Of a stretch of DNA of 64,000 bases, positions 26,346-34,682 are shown one piece after another; position 1 is the stretch's first letter, and every line of letters begins with the position of its first letter. Source of the DNA: Paracoccaceae bacterium (GTDB lineage Bacteria; Pseudomonadota; Alphaproteobacteria; Rhodobacterales; Rhodobacteraceae); the NCBI GenBank assembly GCA_020425085.1, contig JAGQRW010000007.1, positions 310,001 through 374,000 on the forward strand, given 5' to 3'. Position numbers and translations under genes: made by a program. The notes under the pieces are model-generated. The model was not told the origin of the DNA, ran no database searches, and saw only the letters and a list, made by a program, of their open reading frames with translations.

Positions 26346-28046
26346 ATGGCGATGACCAACCTATCCGAACGGAAATCCGCAGATGGCGACGATCTGGCCG
26401 CATGGTTGCGCCGGCTGTCTCCGGAAATTGATCAGGCTGAACGGGGCGGGCGGCAATGTGGCTCAGCACAGCTTGCGCTACAGGATTTTTATGCACCGGA
26501 CATGGCCGAACGCCCCGGCAGTTTTCCGTTTTCGCGCGGCGTTTCAGCGCGGGGTTATCTGGATGACCACTGGGTCATTGGCATGTATTCGGGTTATGCC
26601 TCGCCGCGTGAAACCAATGCGCGGTTCAAGGCGTTGCTGGCGACGGGGCAGACCGGGCTGTCGATCGCGCTGGATCTGCCAACACAGGTCGGCATCGATT
26701 CCGACGACCCGCAGGTGCTTGGCGAGGTCGGCAAGGTCGGGGTGCCGATCAATTCCGTCGATGACATGCTGGCCCTTCTGGACGGTCTGCCGATCCATCA
26801 GGTCAAGCAGATGCGCAGCACTGCCAACGCCATCGCGCCGATGTTTCTGGCCATCGTCATTGTGGCACTGGAAGAATTGGGGATCGACCCGGCCAGTTTC
26901 CGGCTGTTTCTGCAAAACGATCCCTTGAAGGAGTTTCCGGCCCGCGGCACATGGATTTTTCCACCTGCCGCCAGCTTGAAGATGGCCGTCGATGTAGTTG
27001 AATATATTGCGGTAAATCATTCCGGATGGCAGCCGCAGCAATATTGCGGCTATCACATCCGCGACGCCGGCGGCACCGCCGTGCAGGAGGTCGCTGTCGC
27101 CACCGCCAACGGCATTTCCTATCTGGAAGAGGCACGCCGCCGGGGCATCGACATCGCCACACTGGCCCCCACCATGTTCCTGTTCCTGGCGGCCGGTATC
27201 GACATCTTTGAAGAGGCGGCGAAATTTCGCGCCGCCCGCAGGTTGTGGGCGCGGCTATTGCACGAACGCTACGGTGTGCCGGAATCCGCATGTCATATCA
27301 ATATCTTCGCCTATACACTTGGCGGCGCACTTCAGGCGAAAGAGCCGTTCAATAACGTCGCGCGGATTTCCTATGAGGCGCTGGCGGCGGTGCTGGGTGG
27401 GGTGCAGACTCTGGCGACCTCGTCCTGGGACGAGGCGCACAGCCTGCCGTCGCAGGAGGCGGCCAACCTGTCGGTGCGAACGCAACAGATTCTGGCCCAT
27501 GAAAGCGGTGTTGCCAATGTCGTCGATCCCCTTGGCGGGTCCTGGTATGTCGAGGATCTGACCACGCGGCTTGAATCCGCGATCCTTGCGCAGGTGGCGC
27601 AGATCGTCGATTGCGGCGGTTCGGTCAGCGCCATCGAGGACGGCTATATCGAGGATATTCTGGCGGAATCCGCCTATCGCGAGTTTCAGGACATCCAGAG
27701 TGGCAAAAAGCCCATCGTCGGCGTCAATTTCAAGCCGCGCGAGGTCGAAAGCGAGTGGAACGCCGACTTCGTGCTGCCGCCGGGCATTCTGGACGATGTC
27801 ATGTCGGCGCTCGGCAAGACCCGCGCCACGCGCGACGGCGATGCGGTCCGCACGACGCTTGAACGGCTGCGCGAGGCGGCCAAAGCCGGCGAGAACCTGG
27901 TTGCGAGCCTGATCGAGGCCGCCCGCGCCCGTGCCACGCTGGGGGAAATGACCGACACGCTTGCCGGGGTTTTCGGGCGGCATGCCGGCTCGGCGATGAC
28001 CGTGGGCGCAAGCGGCGATGCAACGGGCAGCGGAGGTTCGAAATGA
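26346..28046 (+). CDS. B12-dependent acyl-CoA mutase, large (substrate-binding) subunit, divergent
   Basis: TIM-barrel subunit of 566 residues related to methylmalonyl-CoA mutase, lacking a fused B12 domain. Compared with the Propionibacterium enzyme, Tyr81 (Tyr89), Gln190 (Gln197), Arg200 (Arg207, binds the substrate carboxylate) and His237 (His244) are kept. This points to a carboxylated acyl-CoA rather than isobutyryl-CoA, whose mutase has Phe and Gln at the Tyr89 and Arg207 positions. The conserved YPTMY...RPWTIRQY stretch is instead SARGYLDDHWVIGMY (67-81), so CoA contacts Thr77, Arg82 and Arg87 become Arg, Asp and Gly. Substrate specificity is therefore unclear. It overlaps the B12 subunit by four bases. 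No MeaB-type chaperone is in the window. Confidence 0.9.
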   Translation: MAMTNLSERKSADGDDLAAWLRRLSPEIDQAERGGRQCGSAQLALQDFYAPDMAERPGSFPFSRGVSARGYLDDHWVIGMYSGYASPRETNARFKALLATGQTGLSIALDLPTQVGIDSDDPQVLGEVGKVGVPINSVDDMLALLDGLPIHQVKQMRSTANAIAPMFLAIVIVALEELGIDPASFRLFLQNDPLKEFPARGTWIFPPAASLKMAVDVVEYIAVNHSGWQPQQYCGYHIRDAGGTAVQEVAVATANGISYLEEARRRGIDIATLAPTMFLFLAAGIDIFEEAAKFRAARRLWARLLHERYGVPESACHINIFAYTLGGALQAKEPFNNVARISYEALAAVLGGVQTLATSSWDEAHSLPSQEAANLSVRTQQILAHESGVANVVDPLGGSWYVEDLTTRLESAILAQVAQIVDCGGSVSAIEDGYIEDILAESAYREFQDIQSGKKPIVGVNFKPREVESEWNADFVLPPGILDDVMSALGKTRATRDGDAVRTTLERLREAAKAGENLVASLIEAARARATLGEMTDTLAGVFGRHAGSAMTVGASGDATGSGGSK

Positions 28047-28492
28047 GCGCGACCGACAGAAAGAACACCCGCGGTCGGGTGCTGGTGGCCAAGGTCGGGC
28101 TGGATGGCCATGATCGCGGCGCCAAGGTTCTGACCCGGATGCTGGGCGACCAGGGGTTCGAGGTTTTCTATCTGGGCGTTCGCAGCACCCCCCGCCAGAT
28201 TGCCCTCAAAGCGTTTGAGGAAGCCGTGGACGCGATCGCGATCAGCCTGCTTTCCGGCGCGCATGTCGAAGTCGCCCACGCTATCCGTGCCGAACTACAG
28301 GCGGCGGGCATCGACCATGTCGCGGTCTCCATGGGCGGGCTGATACCCCTTGGCGATGCCGAGGCTTTGCACGCCGCCGGGGTCAGCCGCTGTTTCCATC
28401 CCGGTCGCGGCGACGACAGCCCGACAGCCGTCGCTGGCATCTTTGACGAACTGGTGGCGCAGAGCCGCGCCGGCGCCGAATCCAAATCCTGA
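28043..28492 (+). CDS. B12-binding subunit of acyl-CoA mutase
   Basis: Rossmann-like cobalamin-binding protein of 149 residues. The base-off motif is Asp21-Gly-His23-Asp-Arg-Gly26 (VGLDGHDRGAK), with His23 as the cobalt ligand, followed by the conserved AISLLSGAH and VSMGGLIP segments that wrap the nucleotide tail. It starts inside the end of the large-subunit gene (ATGA), so the two are made in step and form the holo-mutase. Separate small subunits are usual for isobutyryl-CoA-type mutases, while methylmalonyl- and ethylmalonyl-CoA mutases are mostly fused. Confidence 0.94.
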   Translation: MSATDRKNTRGRVLVAKVGLDGHDRGAKVLTRMLGDQGFEVFYLGVRSTPRQIALKAFEEAVDAIAISLLSGAHVEVAHAIRAELQAAGIDHVAVSMGGLIPLGDAEALHAAGVSRCFHPGRGDDSPTAVAGIFDELVAQSRAGAESKS

Positions 28493-28508
28493 AACGAAAG
28501 AGGCCATC

Positions 28509-30068
28509 ATGCTGACCACCCAGGTACTTGTCGAACGCTGCCTGAGTTCATTCCGGGATCGCGTCGCGGTCGTCGATCAGGGCAGGCGGATCACCTTTGG
28601 CGCGCTTGATGACCGCTCGGCGCGGCTGGCCAATGCGCTGTTGGCGCATGGCGCCGGGCCGTGGCGCCCGGTTGCGGTATATCTGGAGAACGACGTGCAT
28701 TTCATCGAGGTCGACCTGGCCTGCATGCGGGCCGGGATCATGCGCGTCGGCGTCAGTTCGCGCCTGTCGGCGGAAGAATGCACCTTCATCCTGAACCATT
28801 CCCGCGCGGCGGTGCTGGTGACCACGTCCGACAAGCTGGAAACGCTGGATCGCGCACATCTGGACGGTCTGGAGATGATCGCCCTTATCGACAAACAGAA
28901 CACCGGCAGCGGAAACCCGGCCAGTTATGAGGCGCTGATCAAGGCGGCATCGTCAACGCTCGACGCGCCACGGATCGGCGCGGATCACCCGGCCTATGTT
29001 CTCTATACCAGCGGCACCACAGGCCGCCCCAAGGGGGCGTTGCACAGTCAGGGCAGCCGGGTCGCCTCGCTGGTGAACATGCTGGCCAATGAAATCACCG
29101 CCGACAAGAACTCGGCGATGATCCATGCCGCTGCCCTGACCCATGGCAGCGGGTCAAAGATACTTACCTTCATGGCGGTGGGCGGCTCCAACATCATTCT
29201 GCCGAAATTCGACCCCGGCCTGTTCGCCCGCGCCATCACCGAAGACGGTGGCACCCACAGTTTCGCCGTGCCGACGATGCTGCAAATGCTGCTGGATGCC
29301 GGCCCCGAAGCAGCATCGGCGGTCAAGCGCATGCGCCAGATGTCGTTTGGCGGCGCGCCGATCACCAATGCCGCCTTTCAGCGGGTGCTTGACGGGTTCG
29401 GCAACAACCTGACCCAGGTCTACGGCACCTCCGAGGCGCCGCACCCGGTCACGGTTCTGACGCCAGGCGACTATATGGACGAGGCCGATCCCTCGGCGCT
29501 GGCGAATACGGCCGGGCGGCCAGCGATCGGCATGGAGGTCGCCATCATTGGCGATGACGGAAACGAACTGCCGCGTGGGCAGGAGGGGGAACTGGTGGCC
29601 AGGGGTGCCTCGATCATGAAGGAATACCTGCATAACCCCGTGGCGACAGCCGAGGTATTCACCGCCGATGGCTGGTACAAGACCGGCGATGTTGCAGTCA
29701 TGGATGAGGCCGGTTTCGTGCGCTTTCGCGACCGCAAGCGGGACATGATCATCACCGGCGGGCTGAATGTCTATCCGTCCGAGGTCGAACGGGTGCTGGC
29801 CGACAATCCCACGGTTCGCGAGGTCGCCGTCATCGGCTATCCCGACGATCGCTGGGGTGAATCGGTGATGGCCTTCGTGGTTCCGGCCCGGCCCGGGGCA
29901 ATTTCGGAGCCGGAACTGATCGGTTGGATGGAGGGCCGGATCGCCGGTTACAAGAAGCCGCGCGTGATCAAGTTCATTGACGAACTGCCAAAGGGCACGA
30001 CAGGCAAGGTGTTGAAACGGGTGCTGCGCGAATCCGCATGGTCAGGCCAGGCGCGCCGCATCAACTGA
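28509..30068 (+). CDS. AMP-dependent acyl-CoA synthetase
   Basis: Adenylate-forming ligase of 519 residues that joins a carboxylic acid to CoA using ATP. The phosphate loop YTSGTTGRPKGA, the motif TQVYGTSEAPHP, the hinge-region GWYKTGDVAVMDE and RDRKRDMIITGGLNVYP, and the C-terminal PKGTTGKVLKR with the catalytic lysine are complete. Specificity cannot be read; relatives accept medium-chain, branched or aromatic acids. ATG 28509 is preceded by GAAACGAAAGAGG. It is the last gene of the operon that begins at 23891 and could activate the same acid the upstream importer brings in, or salvage an intermediate. Confidence 0.92.
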   Translation: MLTTQVLVERCLSSFRDRVAVVDQGRRITFGALDDRSARLANALLAHGAGPWRPVAVYLENDVHFIEVDLACMRAGIMRVGVSSRLSAEECTFILNHSRAAVLVTTSDKLETLDRAHLDGLEMIALIDKQNTGSGNPASYEALIKAASSTLDAPRIGADHPAYVLYTSGTTGRPKGALHSQGSRVASLVNMLANEITADKNSAMIHAAALTHGSGSKILTFMAVGGSNIILPKFDPGLFARAITEDGGTHSFAVPTMLQMLLDAGPEAASAVKRMRQMSFGGAPITNAAFQRVLDGFGNNLTQVYGTSEAPHPVTVLTPGDYMDEADPSALANTAGRPAIGMEVAIIGDDGNELPRGQEGELVARGASIMKEYLHNPVATAEVFTADGWYKTGDVAVMDEAGFVRFRDRKRDMIITGGLNVYPSEVERVLADNPTVREVAVIGYPDDRWGESVMAFVVPARPGAISEPELIGWMEGRIAGYKKPRVIKFIDELPKGTTGKVLKRVLRESAWSGQARRIN

Positions 30069-30171
30069 TGCCAAACACCAAAGCCCGCCTTTGTCGCTAC
30101 ACCTCCCGAACCTTCAAAGGGGCGGTCCAACTGCCATGGCTCATGAAGCTTCTGGCTTGTAATAATAAGTT

Positions 30172-30186
30172 ACATATATTATATGT
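30172..30186. promoter_or_regulatory. Probable MarR operator
   Basis: ACATATATTATATGT is a perfect 7-1-7 palindrome in a strongly AT-rich stretch 28 bases before the MarR gene, flanked by TAATAAT and ATTATTA that roughly extend the symmetry. The size and AT content fit a MarR dimer site. Binding would shut off the regulator and the overlapping efflux gene. Confidence 0.6.
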
Positions 30187-30213
30187 TACGATTATTATAT
30201 TCGGACTTCTGCC

Positions 30214-30684
30214 ATGCCCCAACCGATCGACGTTGATACCACATCCTTTTTGATCCTCGATATCGCACGCCTGTTGCGGGCCGAGCTTGAGCGCCGGGTG
30301 GCCGATGCTCATCTGGGAATAACACCGGGCGAGGCGCGGACGCTGGCCAATGTGGCGCGGTTCGGGCCGCTGCGTCAGCATGATTTGGCCGATCTTGCCG
30401 GCCTTGGCGCGATGAGTGTCACGACCGTTCTGGACCGGCTGGAAAAGGCAGGGCTGATCCGCCGCGACGCCGACTCCAACGACCGCCGTGCCAAGCTGGT
30501 CAGTGTGACCGGTGCCGCTGCGCCGCTTCTGATCCAGTTGCGAACGATCGGCGATGAGGTGCGCAGCATCACCCGGGGCAAGCTTGCCACCGATGACTGG
30601 GAATCCTTCCGCAGCCTGCTGAAGGTAGCGCGTGACAACCATCTGAATGCGCGCCGTGATCAGGGCGGAATGGGAGCGGCATGA
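30214..30684 (+). CDS. MarR family transcriptional regulator
   Basis: Winged-helix protein of 156 residues: dimerisation helix at the start, recognition helix in RQHDLADLAGLGAMSVTTVLDRLEKAGLIRR and wing SNDRRAKLVSVT. It overlaps the efflux pump gene by four bases (ATGA) and has a palindrome in its own promoter, the standard arrangement of an autorepressed MarR-pump pair that responds to a toxic phenolic or drug-like compound. Confidence 0.92.
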   Translation: MPQPIDVDTTSFLILDIARLLRAELERRVADAHLGITPGEARTLANVARFGPLRQHDLADLAGLGAMSVTTVLDRLEKAGLIRRDADSNDRRAKLVSVTGAAAPLLIQLRTIGDEVRSITRGKLATDDWESFRSLLKVARDNHLNARRDQGGMGAA

Positions 30685-31979
30685 GCATCGCAAATATCAC
30701 ATCACATGACCCGGCCAGGGCAACGCCAGCCGAAATGTCCTTTCGCAGGGTCAGCCTGATCGGTGCGCTGTTCATCGCCACCGGCCCGATTGCCATGTCG
30801 CTATACACCCCGGCAATGGCCGAAGTGGTCGCTGCCTATGGCACCTCCAACGCCTTGGTCAAGATGACGCTGACGCTATATTTCGCCGGTTTCGCCTGCG
30901 CACAACTGATCGCCGGGCCGCTGTCGGACGCCTTGGGCCGTAGACCGGTCATCATCGGTTTCATGCTGACATTTGCGGTTGCCAGCCTGCTGGCGCTGGT
31001 GGCACCGACCATCGAAACGTTGATTGCGGCGCGGTTCATGCAGGGCGTCGGCGCCAGTGCCGGGGTGGCGATTTCGCGCGCTTTGGTGCGTGACATGTTC
31101 GAGGGTGATGAATCCTCGCGCATCATGAACCTGATGGGGATCATCCTTGCGGTGGCACCGGCACTGGCCCCAACCGTGGGCGGGGTGTTGGTGACGCATG
31201 CGGGGTGGCGGTCGGTATTTGTGGCGATGACGCTGTTCGGCGCGGCGGTAATTGCCGTGACACTTTGGGGTATGCGCGAAACCGTGATCCCAGACCGCAG
31301 CCGCTTGAACCTGGGTGATCTTGGCCGGTCTTATGTCACGCTGGCCCTGAACCGGCATTTCATGACCACGTCGATGACTATTGCCGGGTCGATCGGTGCA
31401 ATCTATGCCCTGGCGACAATCCTGCCATTTATCCTGATGCAGCGGCTGGGGCTGAGCCCGACCGAATTCGGGATGGGCATGTTGTTGCAATCAGGCAGCT
31501 TTCTGGCTGGCTCGCTGGTGTTTCGCCAGTTGATGTACCGCTACAGTGCCTATCGGCTGGTGGTGCCCGGGCTGGTATTCATTGCTTTGGGCAGTGGCCT
31601 TGTCCTGACGCTGCTGGTGGTCGAGTTGACATTCCTGCGGGTGATGCTGCCGGTGGCGGTCTATACCTTTGGCATCGCCTTTGTGATGCCGGCGATGTCC
31701 ACCGCCGCGCTGGCGCCGTTTCCCCGCATTGCCGGCGCTGCCTCCTCATTGATGGGGTTCCTGCAGATGGGGGCCGGGCTGCTGGTCGGATCGCTGGCGG
31801 CGCTGTTTGACGACCCGGTGATTGCGCTGGCCGTGCTGATTCCGATGATGGGTCTGGTGGCCTGCCTGTCTTACATCATCTATCGCAGGCACCCCCACCT
31901 GGCGGAACCCGAACCGCGCCGCGGTGCCATCAGCGGTCCGCCTGCTGGGCGCTCATTGATGCCGCCAGGAGATGATTGA
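30681..31979 (+). CDS. multidrug efflux MFS transporter, Bcr/CflA family
   Basis: Twelve-helix carrier of 432 residues. The loop between helices 2 and 3 has motif A (GPLSDALGRRPVIIG), and helix 4 carries MQGVGASAGVAISRALVRD, typical of the Bcr/CflA drug:proton antiporters (bicyclomycin, chloramphenicol, and others). The last 40 residues form a basic, proline-rich cytoplasmic tail. It is co-translated with the MarR regulator that probably represses it. The exported compound is unknown. Confidence 0.92.
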   Translation: MSIANITSHDPARATPAEMSFRRVSLIGALFIATGPIAMSLYTPAMAEVVAAYGTSNALVKMTLTLYFAGFACAQLIAGPLSDALGRRPVIIGFMLTFAVASLLALVAPTIETLIAARFMQGVGASAGVAISRALVRDMFEGDESSRIMNLMGIILAVAPALAPTVGGVLVTHAGWRSVFVAMTLFGAAVIAVTLWGMRETVIPDRSRLNLGDLGRSYVTLALNRHFMTTSMTIAGSIGAIYALATILPFILMQRLGLSPTEFGMGMLLQSGSFLAGSLVFRQLMYRYSAYRLVVPGLVFIALGSGLVLTLLVVELTFLRVMLPVAVYTFGIAFVMPAMSTAALAPFPRIAGAASSLMGFLQMGAGLLVGSLAALFDDPVIALAVLIPMMGLVACLSYIIYRRHPHLAEPEPRRGAISGPPAGRSLMPPGDD

Positions 31980-32190
31980 CCTGCCGCTTCATGTTGCAGC
32001 GGCCCGTTTGGTCAAGCCTGCGTGTGTCAGCGGATTTTTGCGCATGACGCCATGGACTCATCCCTTGGCTTGATCCAATATTGGCACCAAATATGTCTTC
32101 TCTGTGAAAGCTGGTCATTTGCCGAAAGGCGTTACAGCCAGCCTTGAAATTTGCAGCGGGAAGACCAAGTTAACCAAAGGAGTATAAGTT

Positions 32191-32823
32191 GTGAAAATCA
32201 TCACTTCAGCCATCTTGTTTGCGCTTTTAGCCACACCGTCTTTGGCCGGTTCCTGGGAAACCCGCTGCAAGACACAATCCGTTCCCTATACCGCAACCGT
32301 CAAAGGCGGCAACACCGGAGAGGTTCTGGGCGGCGCCCTCATCGGCGGGGTGCTCGGGAAAGCGGCAACGGGCAAGGATGGTGGCGCCGCAGTGGGGGCC
32401 ATCATTGGCGGTGCCGTCGCAAATGAGAACAGCAAACGGACGGTTACAAGATACAAGGACGTCGAAACCTGCAAGCAGGTTTATATCCCGTCACAGATCT
32501 ACGATAAAAACGTGCTAAGGCAGTCAATTCTGCATCTCAACAGCGGTGGCTCGGAAAGCCGTGAACGCATCATGGACATTCAATTTACCGTGGGCGTGGG
32601 GCATGACGGTGTATGGGGGCCCCGGTCGGTAATGGCCGCGAACGCATACCTTGATGGCGCTCCGGTTGCGCCGACGGTCGACGAAGGCAAAATGCCTCTC
32701 TACTCGCTGATGGTGAACGATGTGATCGTGGTCAGTTCGACGGATGTGAATTCGATCGACGAGATCAAGCAAGGGCTTTCCCAGGCTGGCGTGGAATCGA
32801 AAATACTGGTGAATGTCAAATAA
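32191..32823 (+). CDS. exported glycine-zipper protein
   Basis: Secreted protein of 210 residues with signal peptide MKIITSAILFALLATPSLAG. Residues about 43-77 form a glycine zipper (GEVLGGALIGGVLGKAATG and GGAAVGAIIGGAVA), a helix-helix membrane motif found in outer-membrane-associated proteins. The C-terminal third contains GVGHDGVWGPRSVMAANAY, which resembles the repeat of peptidoglycan-binding domains. It begins with GTG at 32191 after AAAGGAG. Function is not known; an envelope-associated role is inferred from these parts. The 211 bases before it show no gene. Confidence 0.8.
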   Translation: MKIITSAILFALLATPSLAGSWETRCKTQSVPYTATVKGGNTGEVLGGALIGGVLGKAATGKDGGAAVGAIIGGAVANENSKRTVTRYKDVETCKQVYIPSQIYDKNVLRQSILHLNSGGSESRERIMDIQFTVGVGHDGVWGPRSVMAANAYLDGAPVAPTVDEGKMPLYSLMVNDVIVVSSTDVNSIDEIKQGLSQAGVESKILVNVK

Positions 32824-33169
32824 GGTCTGTCAGTTTTGTTTGAGAACTGAAATGTAACTGGACAGATACTCCTTGCCGCAGGGGTTGGTGGCAAGGTTTC
32901 ACAGATCTTCTGGCTACCCAAGCTGATCAGGCAGGTAGCCAGTTTGATCTCTGCGGACCTTTTACGTTTTCTCGAATGTGACCAGGGAGGCTGAGGTTCG
33001 GCGATACCGCAGTGAAGGTCTGGAACCTGTCATACCTCAAGAATCTGCAAGTTGCCGCATTTGGCAAACTGGGCGGAATTTGCTATTCCGGCAGAGGATG
33101 AATTGGGGGGACATGGATTTGAGCAAGCATATTCAACCAACAGATATCGCATATATTTGTTAGAAAAAT
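32824..33169. other. Non-coding stretch with a hairpin, before tRNA-Leu
   Basis: About 345 bases without a gene. A hairpin with 9-base arms CTGGCTACC (32910-32918) and GGTAGCCAG (32934-32942), followed by TTTGATC, could end transcription from the glycine-zipper gene. The T-run is weak. The part from 33000 on would carry the 3' trailer of the tRNA, which is transcribed from the other strand. Confidence 0.35.
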
Positions 33170-33256
33170 TGGTGCGGGCGGTGGGAGTCGAACCCACACG
33201 GGCACAGGGCCCAACAGATTTTAAGTCTGGTATGTCTACCATTCCATCACGCCCGC
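33170..33256 (-). tRNA. tRNA-Leu (anticodon UAA)
   Basis: The minus strand gives a class II tRNA of 87 bases including an encoded CCA (33170-33172). Acceptor arms GCGGGCG and CGCCCGC pair fully, with discriminator A. The anticodon loop is CTTAAAA with TAA at 33223-33221. A long variable arm (TTGGGCCCTGTGCCC region) and the T arm GTGGG-TTCGACT-CCCAC are present. The family features identify leucine, reading UUA and UUG codons. Confidence 0.97.
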
Positions 33257-33553
33257 AGCCGGTTGGTCTGACGTGTTTCTGGCATCCTTATATGGCGCCA
33301 GCGGCAAAAACAATCTGAATGCCCGGGCATTGTCTGCCATGCTACGTCAACTGTTATCCTGTGTAATTTTGTCATATATACGCCGTCTTCGATATATGGT
33401 TCATCAGTCCCAGCTTGAAGGAATCGCCGGAAAATAACGGCGCTGGCCCACACATCTTCGTGTCAAATTACGAGAATCTGTGCGAATGCTCTTTTGTTCC
33501 CGGTTGCCAAGAGCTATGAAAACCATGCTGGAAAGAAACGGAAAGGACATTCT
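33257..33553. other. Region between tRNA-Leu and cytochrome c2
   Basis: About 300 bases that must hold the divergent promoters of the tRNA gene and cycA. AAAGGACATTCT supplies the ribosome-binding site of cycA. A frame opening at 33494 continues into cycA but lacks signal-peptide character. I could not pick a promoter with confidence. Confidence 0.35.
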
Positions 33554-33997
33554 ATGCATTTCTCAACCAAAGGCCTCGCCCTGCTCTCGGCTTTGTTCGT
33601 CTTGGCCGGTCCGGTTTATGCCGATGACCATGTTGGCGACGCTGCACAAGGCGAAAAAGTATTCAAGAAATGCAAGGCTTGCCACGATGTAGGCGAAGGT
33701 GCCAAGGACAAGACCGGCCCGGTTCTGAACGACGTGATCGGTCGGGTCGCCGGCACCTTTGAAGGTCACAAATACAGTGATTCCATGATTGCCGCCGGCG
33801 AAAAAGGCCTTGTCTGGAATCAAGAGGAAATCGCCGATTACATCGAGGATCCGACCGGTTTCCTCAGGAAGTATCTGGATGATTCCAAGGCAAAATCGAA
33901 AATGACCCTAAAGGTCAAGAAGGAAGACGAACGCAAGGATGTCGCCGCCTATGTCGCGACTTTCTCGCCCGCAGCACCGGCAGCCGCTGCGGAGTAA
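33554..33997 (+). CDS. cycA: cytochrome c2
   Basis: Soluble periplasmic class I cytochrome c of 147 residues. A signal peptide of about 23 residues (MHFSTKGLALLSALFVLAGP...) precedes the haem site Cys40-Lys-Ala-Cys43-His44. The sixth ligand is Met117 in KAKSKMTLKVKK. The stretches KTGPVLND, GRVAGT, EKGLVWNQEE, DPTGFLRKYLDD follow Rhodobacter cytochrome c2 closely, including the insertions that separate c2 from mitochondrial c. It carries electrons from the bc1 complex to oxidases or a reaction centre. A short alanine-rich tail (AAPAAAAE) is extra. Confidence 0.92.
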   Translation: MHFSTKGLALLSALFVLAGPVYADDHVGDAAQGEKVFKKCKACHDVGEGAKDKTGPVLNDVIGRVAGTFEGHKYSDSMIAAGEKGLVWNQEEIADYIEDPTGFLRKYLDDSKAKSKMTLKVKKEDERKDVAAYVATFSPAAPAAAAE

Positions 33998-34014
33998 TAC
34001 CACAGCTGATATAG

Positions 34015-34055
34015 TCAGGCGCACCTGTGCCGGGAATACCCGCCGGTGCGCCTGA
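34015..34055. terminator. Stem-loop between cycA and convergent TPR gene
   Basis: Perfect 11-base arms TCAGGCGCACC (34015-34025) and GGTGCGCCTGA (34045-34055) around 19 bases. It lies 18 bases after the cycA stop and 32 bases from the end of the gene on the opposite strand, so it can serve both. No clear T-run is present, so it may act mainly by stabilising the 3' end. Confidence 0.55.
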
Positions 34056-34086
34056 TATCGGTACGACTTGGCGTACCTGTCAGAGG

Positions 34087-34623
34087 TCAGAGTTCCTTGC
34101 TGTCAATAAGCAGGGCACGTTCTGGCAACCATGGATTAAGCTTCAATGCCTGACGCAGGACCGATTGCGAGGCCTTGATTCGCCCGAGTCGTTGCAGCGT
34201 CAGCGCCATCCCCGTCATGGCGGCGATGTGATCAGGCTGAAGTTCCAGCGTGGTTTCCAAATCTTCAAGCGCGCGCTCGTATTCGTCGCGCAGGAAATGG
34301 ATGAAAGCGCGCTGATTGTAGCCCTCGGCGTAGTCCGGGCAATATGCGATCAATGCGTCAAACGCCTTGCCAGCAGCATCGAAATCATAAGATGCACGCC
34401 GCGCCATGCCGTCATCAAGCAGTTTTTGTGCCTTTTGATCGGGTGCGGTCGCCCAGAACTGCCATAGCCGATTGGTGGCGATGCGTCCGCTTTCGGCGTC
34501 GGGGGCCAGTCTTGCTGCCTCCATCAGGCGGTTGTGTTCATCCACCCGCTCAGGAAGTGGCGGGCAGCTCTGGGCCATTGCGGCCAGCGGAAACAGCAGA
34601 ACGAAAATCGGAATGACGCGCAT
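34087..34623 (-). CDS. exported tetratricopeptide-repeat protein
   Basis: Periplasmic protein of 178 residues with signal peptide MRVIPIFVLLFPLAAMAQS. Two to three TPR-like helical pairs are visible between about residues 75 and 165 (KAFDALIAYCPDYAEGYNQRAF, YERALEDLETTLELQPDHIAA, and a third ending LKLNPWLPE). TPR units mediate protein contacts; no partner is evident. It is 59 bases downstream of metG on the same strand and probably shares its transcript. Confidence 0.85.
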   Translation of the reverse strand: MRVIPIFVLLFPLAAMAQSCPPLPERVDEHNRLMEAARLAPDAESGRIATNRLWQFWATAPDQKAQKLLDDGMARRASYDFDAAGKAFDALIAYCPDYAEGYNQRAFIHFLRDEYERALEDLETTLELQPDHIAAMTGMALTLQRLGRIKASQSVLRQALKLNPWLPERALLIDSKEL

Positions 34624-34682
34624 GGCAAAACTCTGCGCCCGGTACCCGGATCGGTCAAGACGGCTGGCGGAAATGTGATCCG

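Noticed and set aside
26346..28492. Isobutyryl-CoA mutase as the name for the split mutase
   Set aside because: Split subunits suggest it, but Tyr81 and Arg200 are kept where that enzyme has Phe and Gln.
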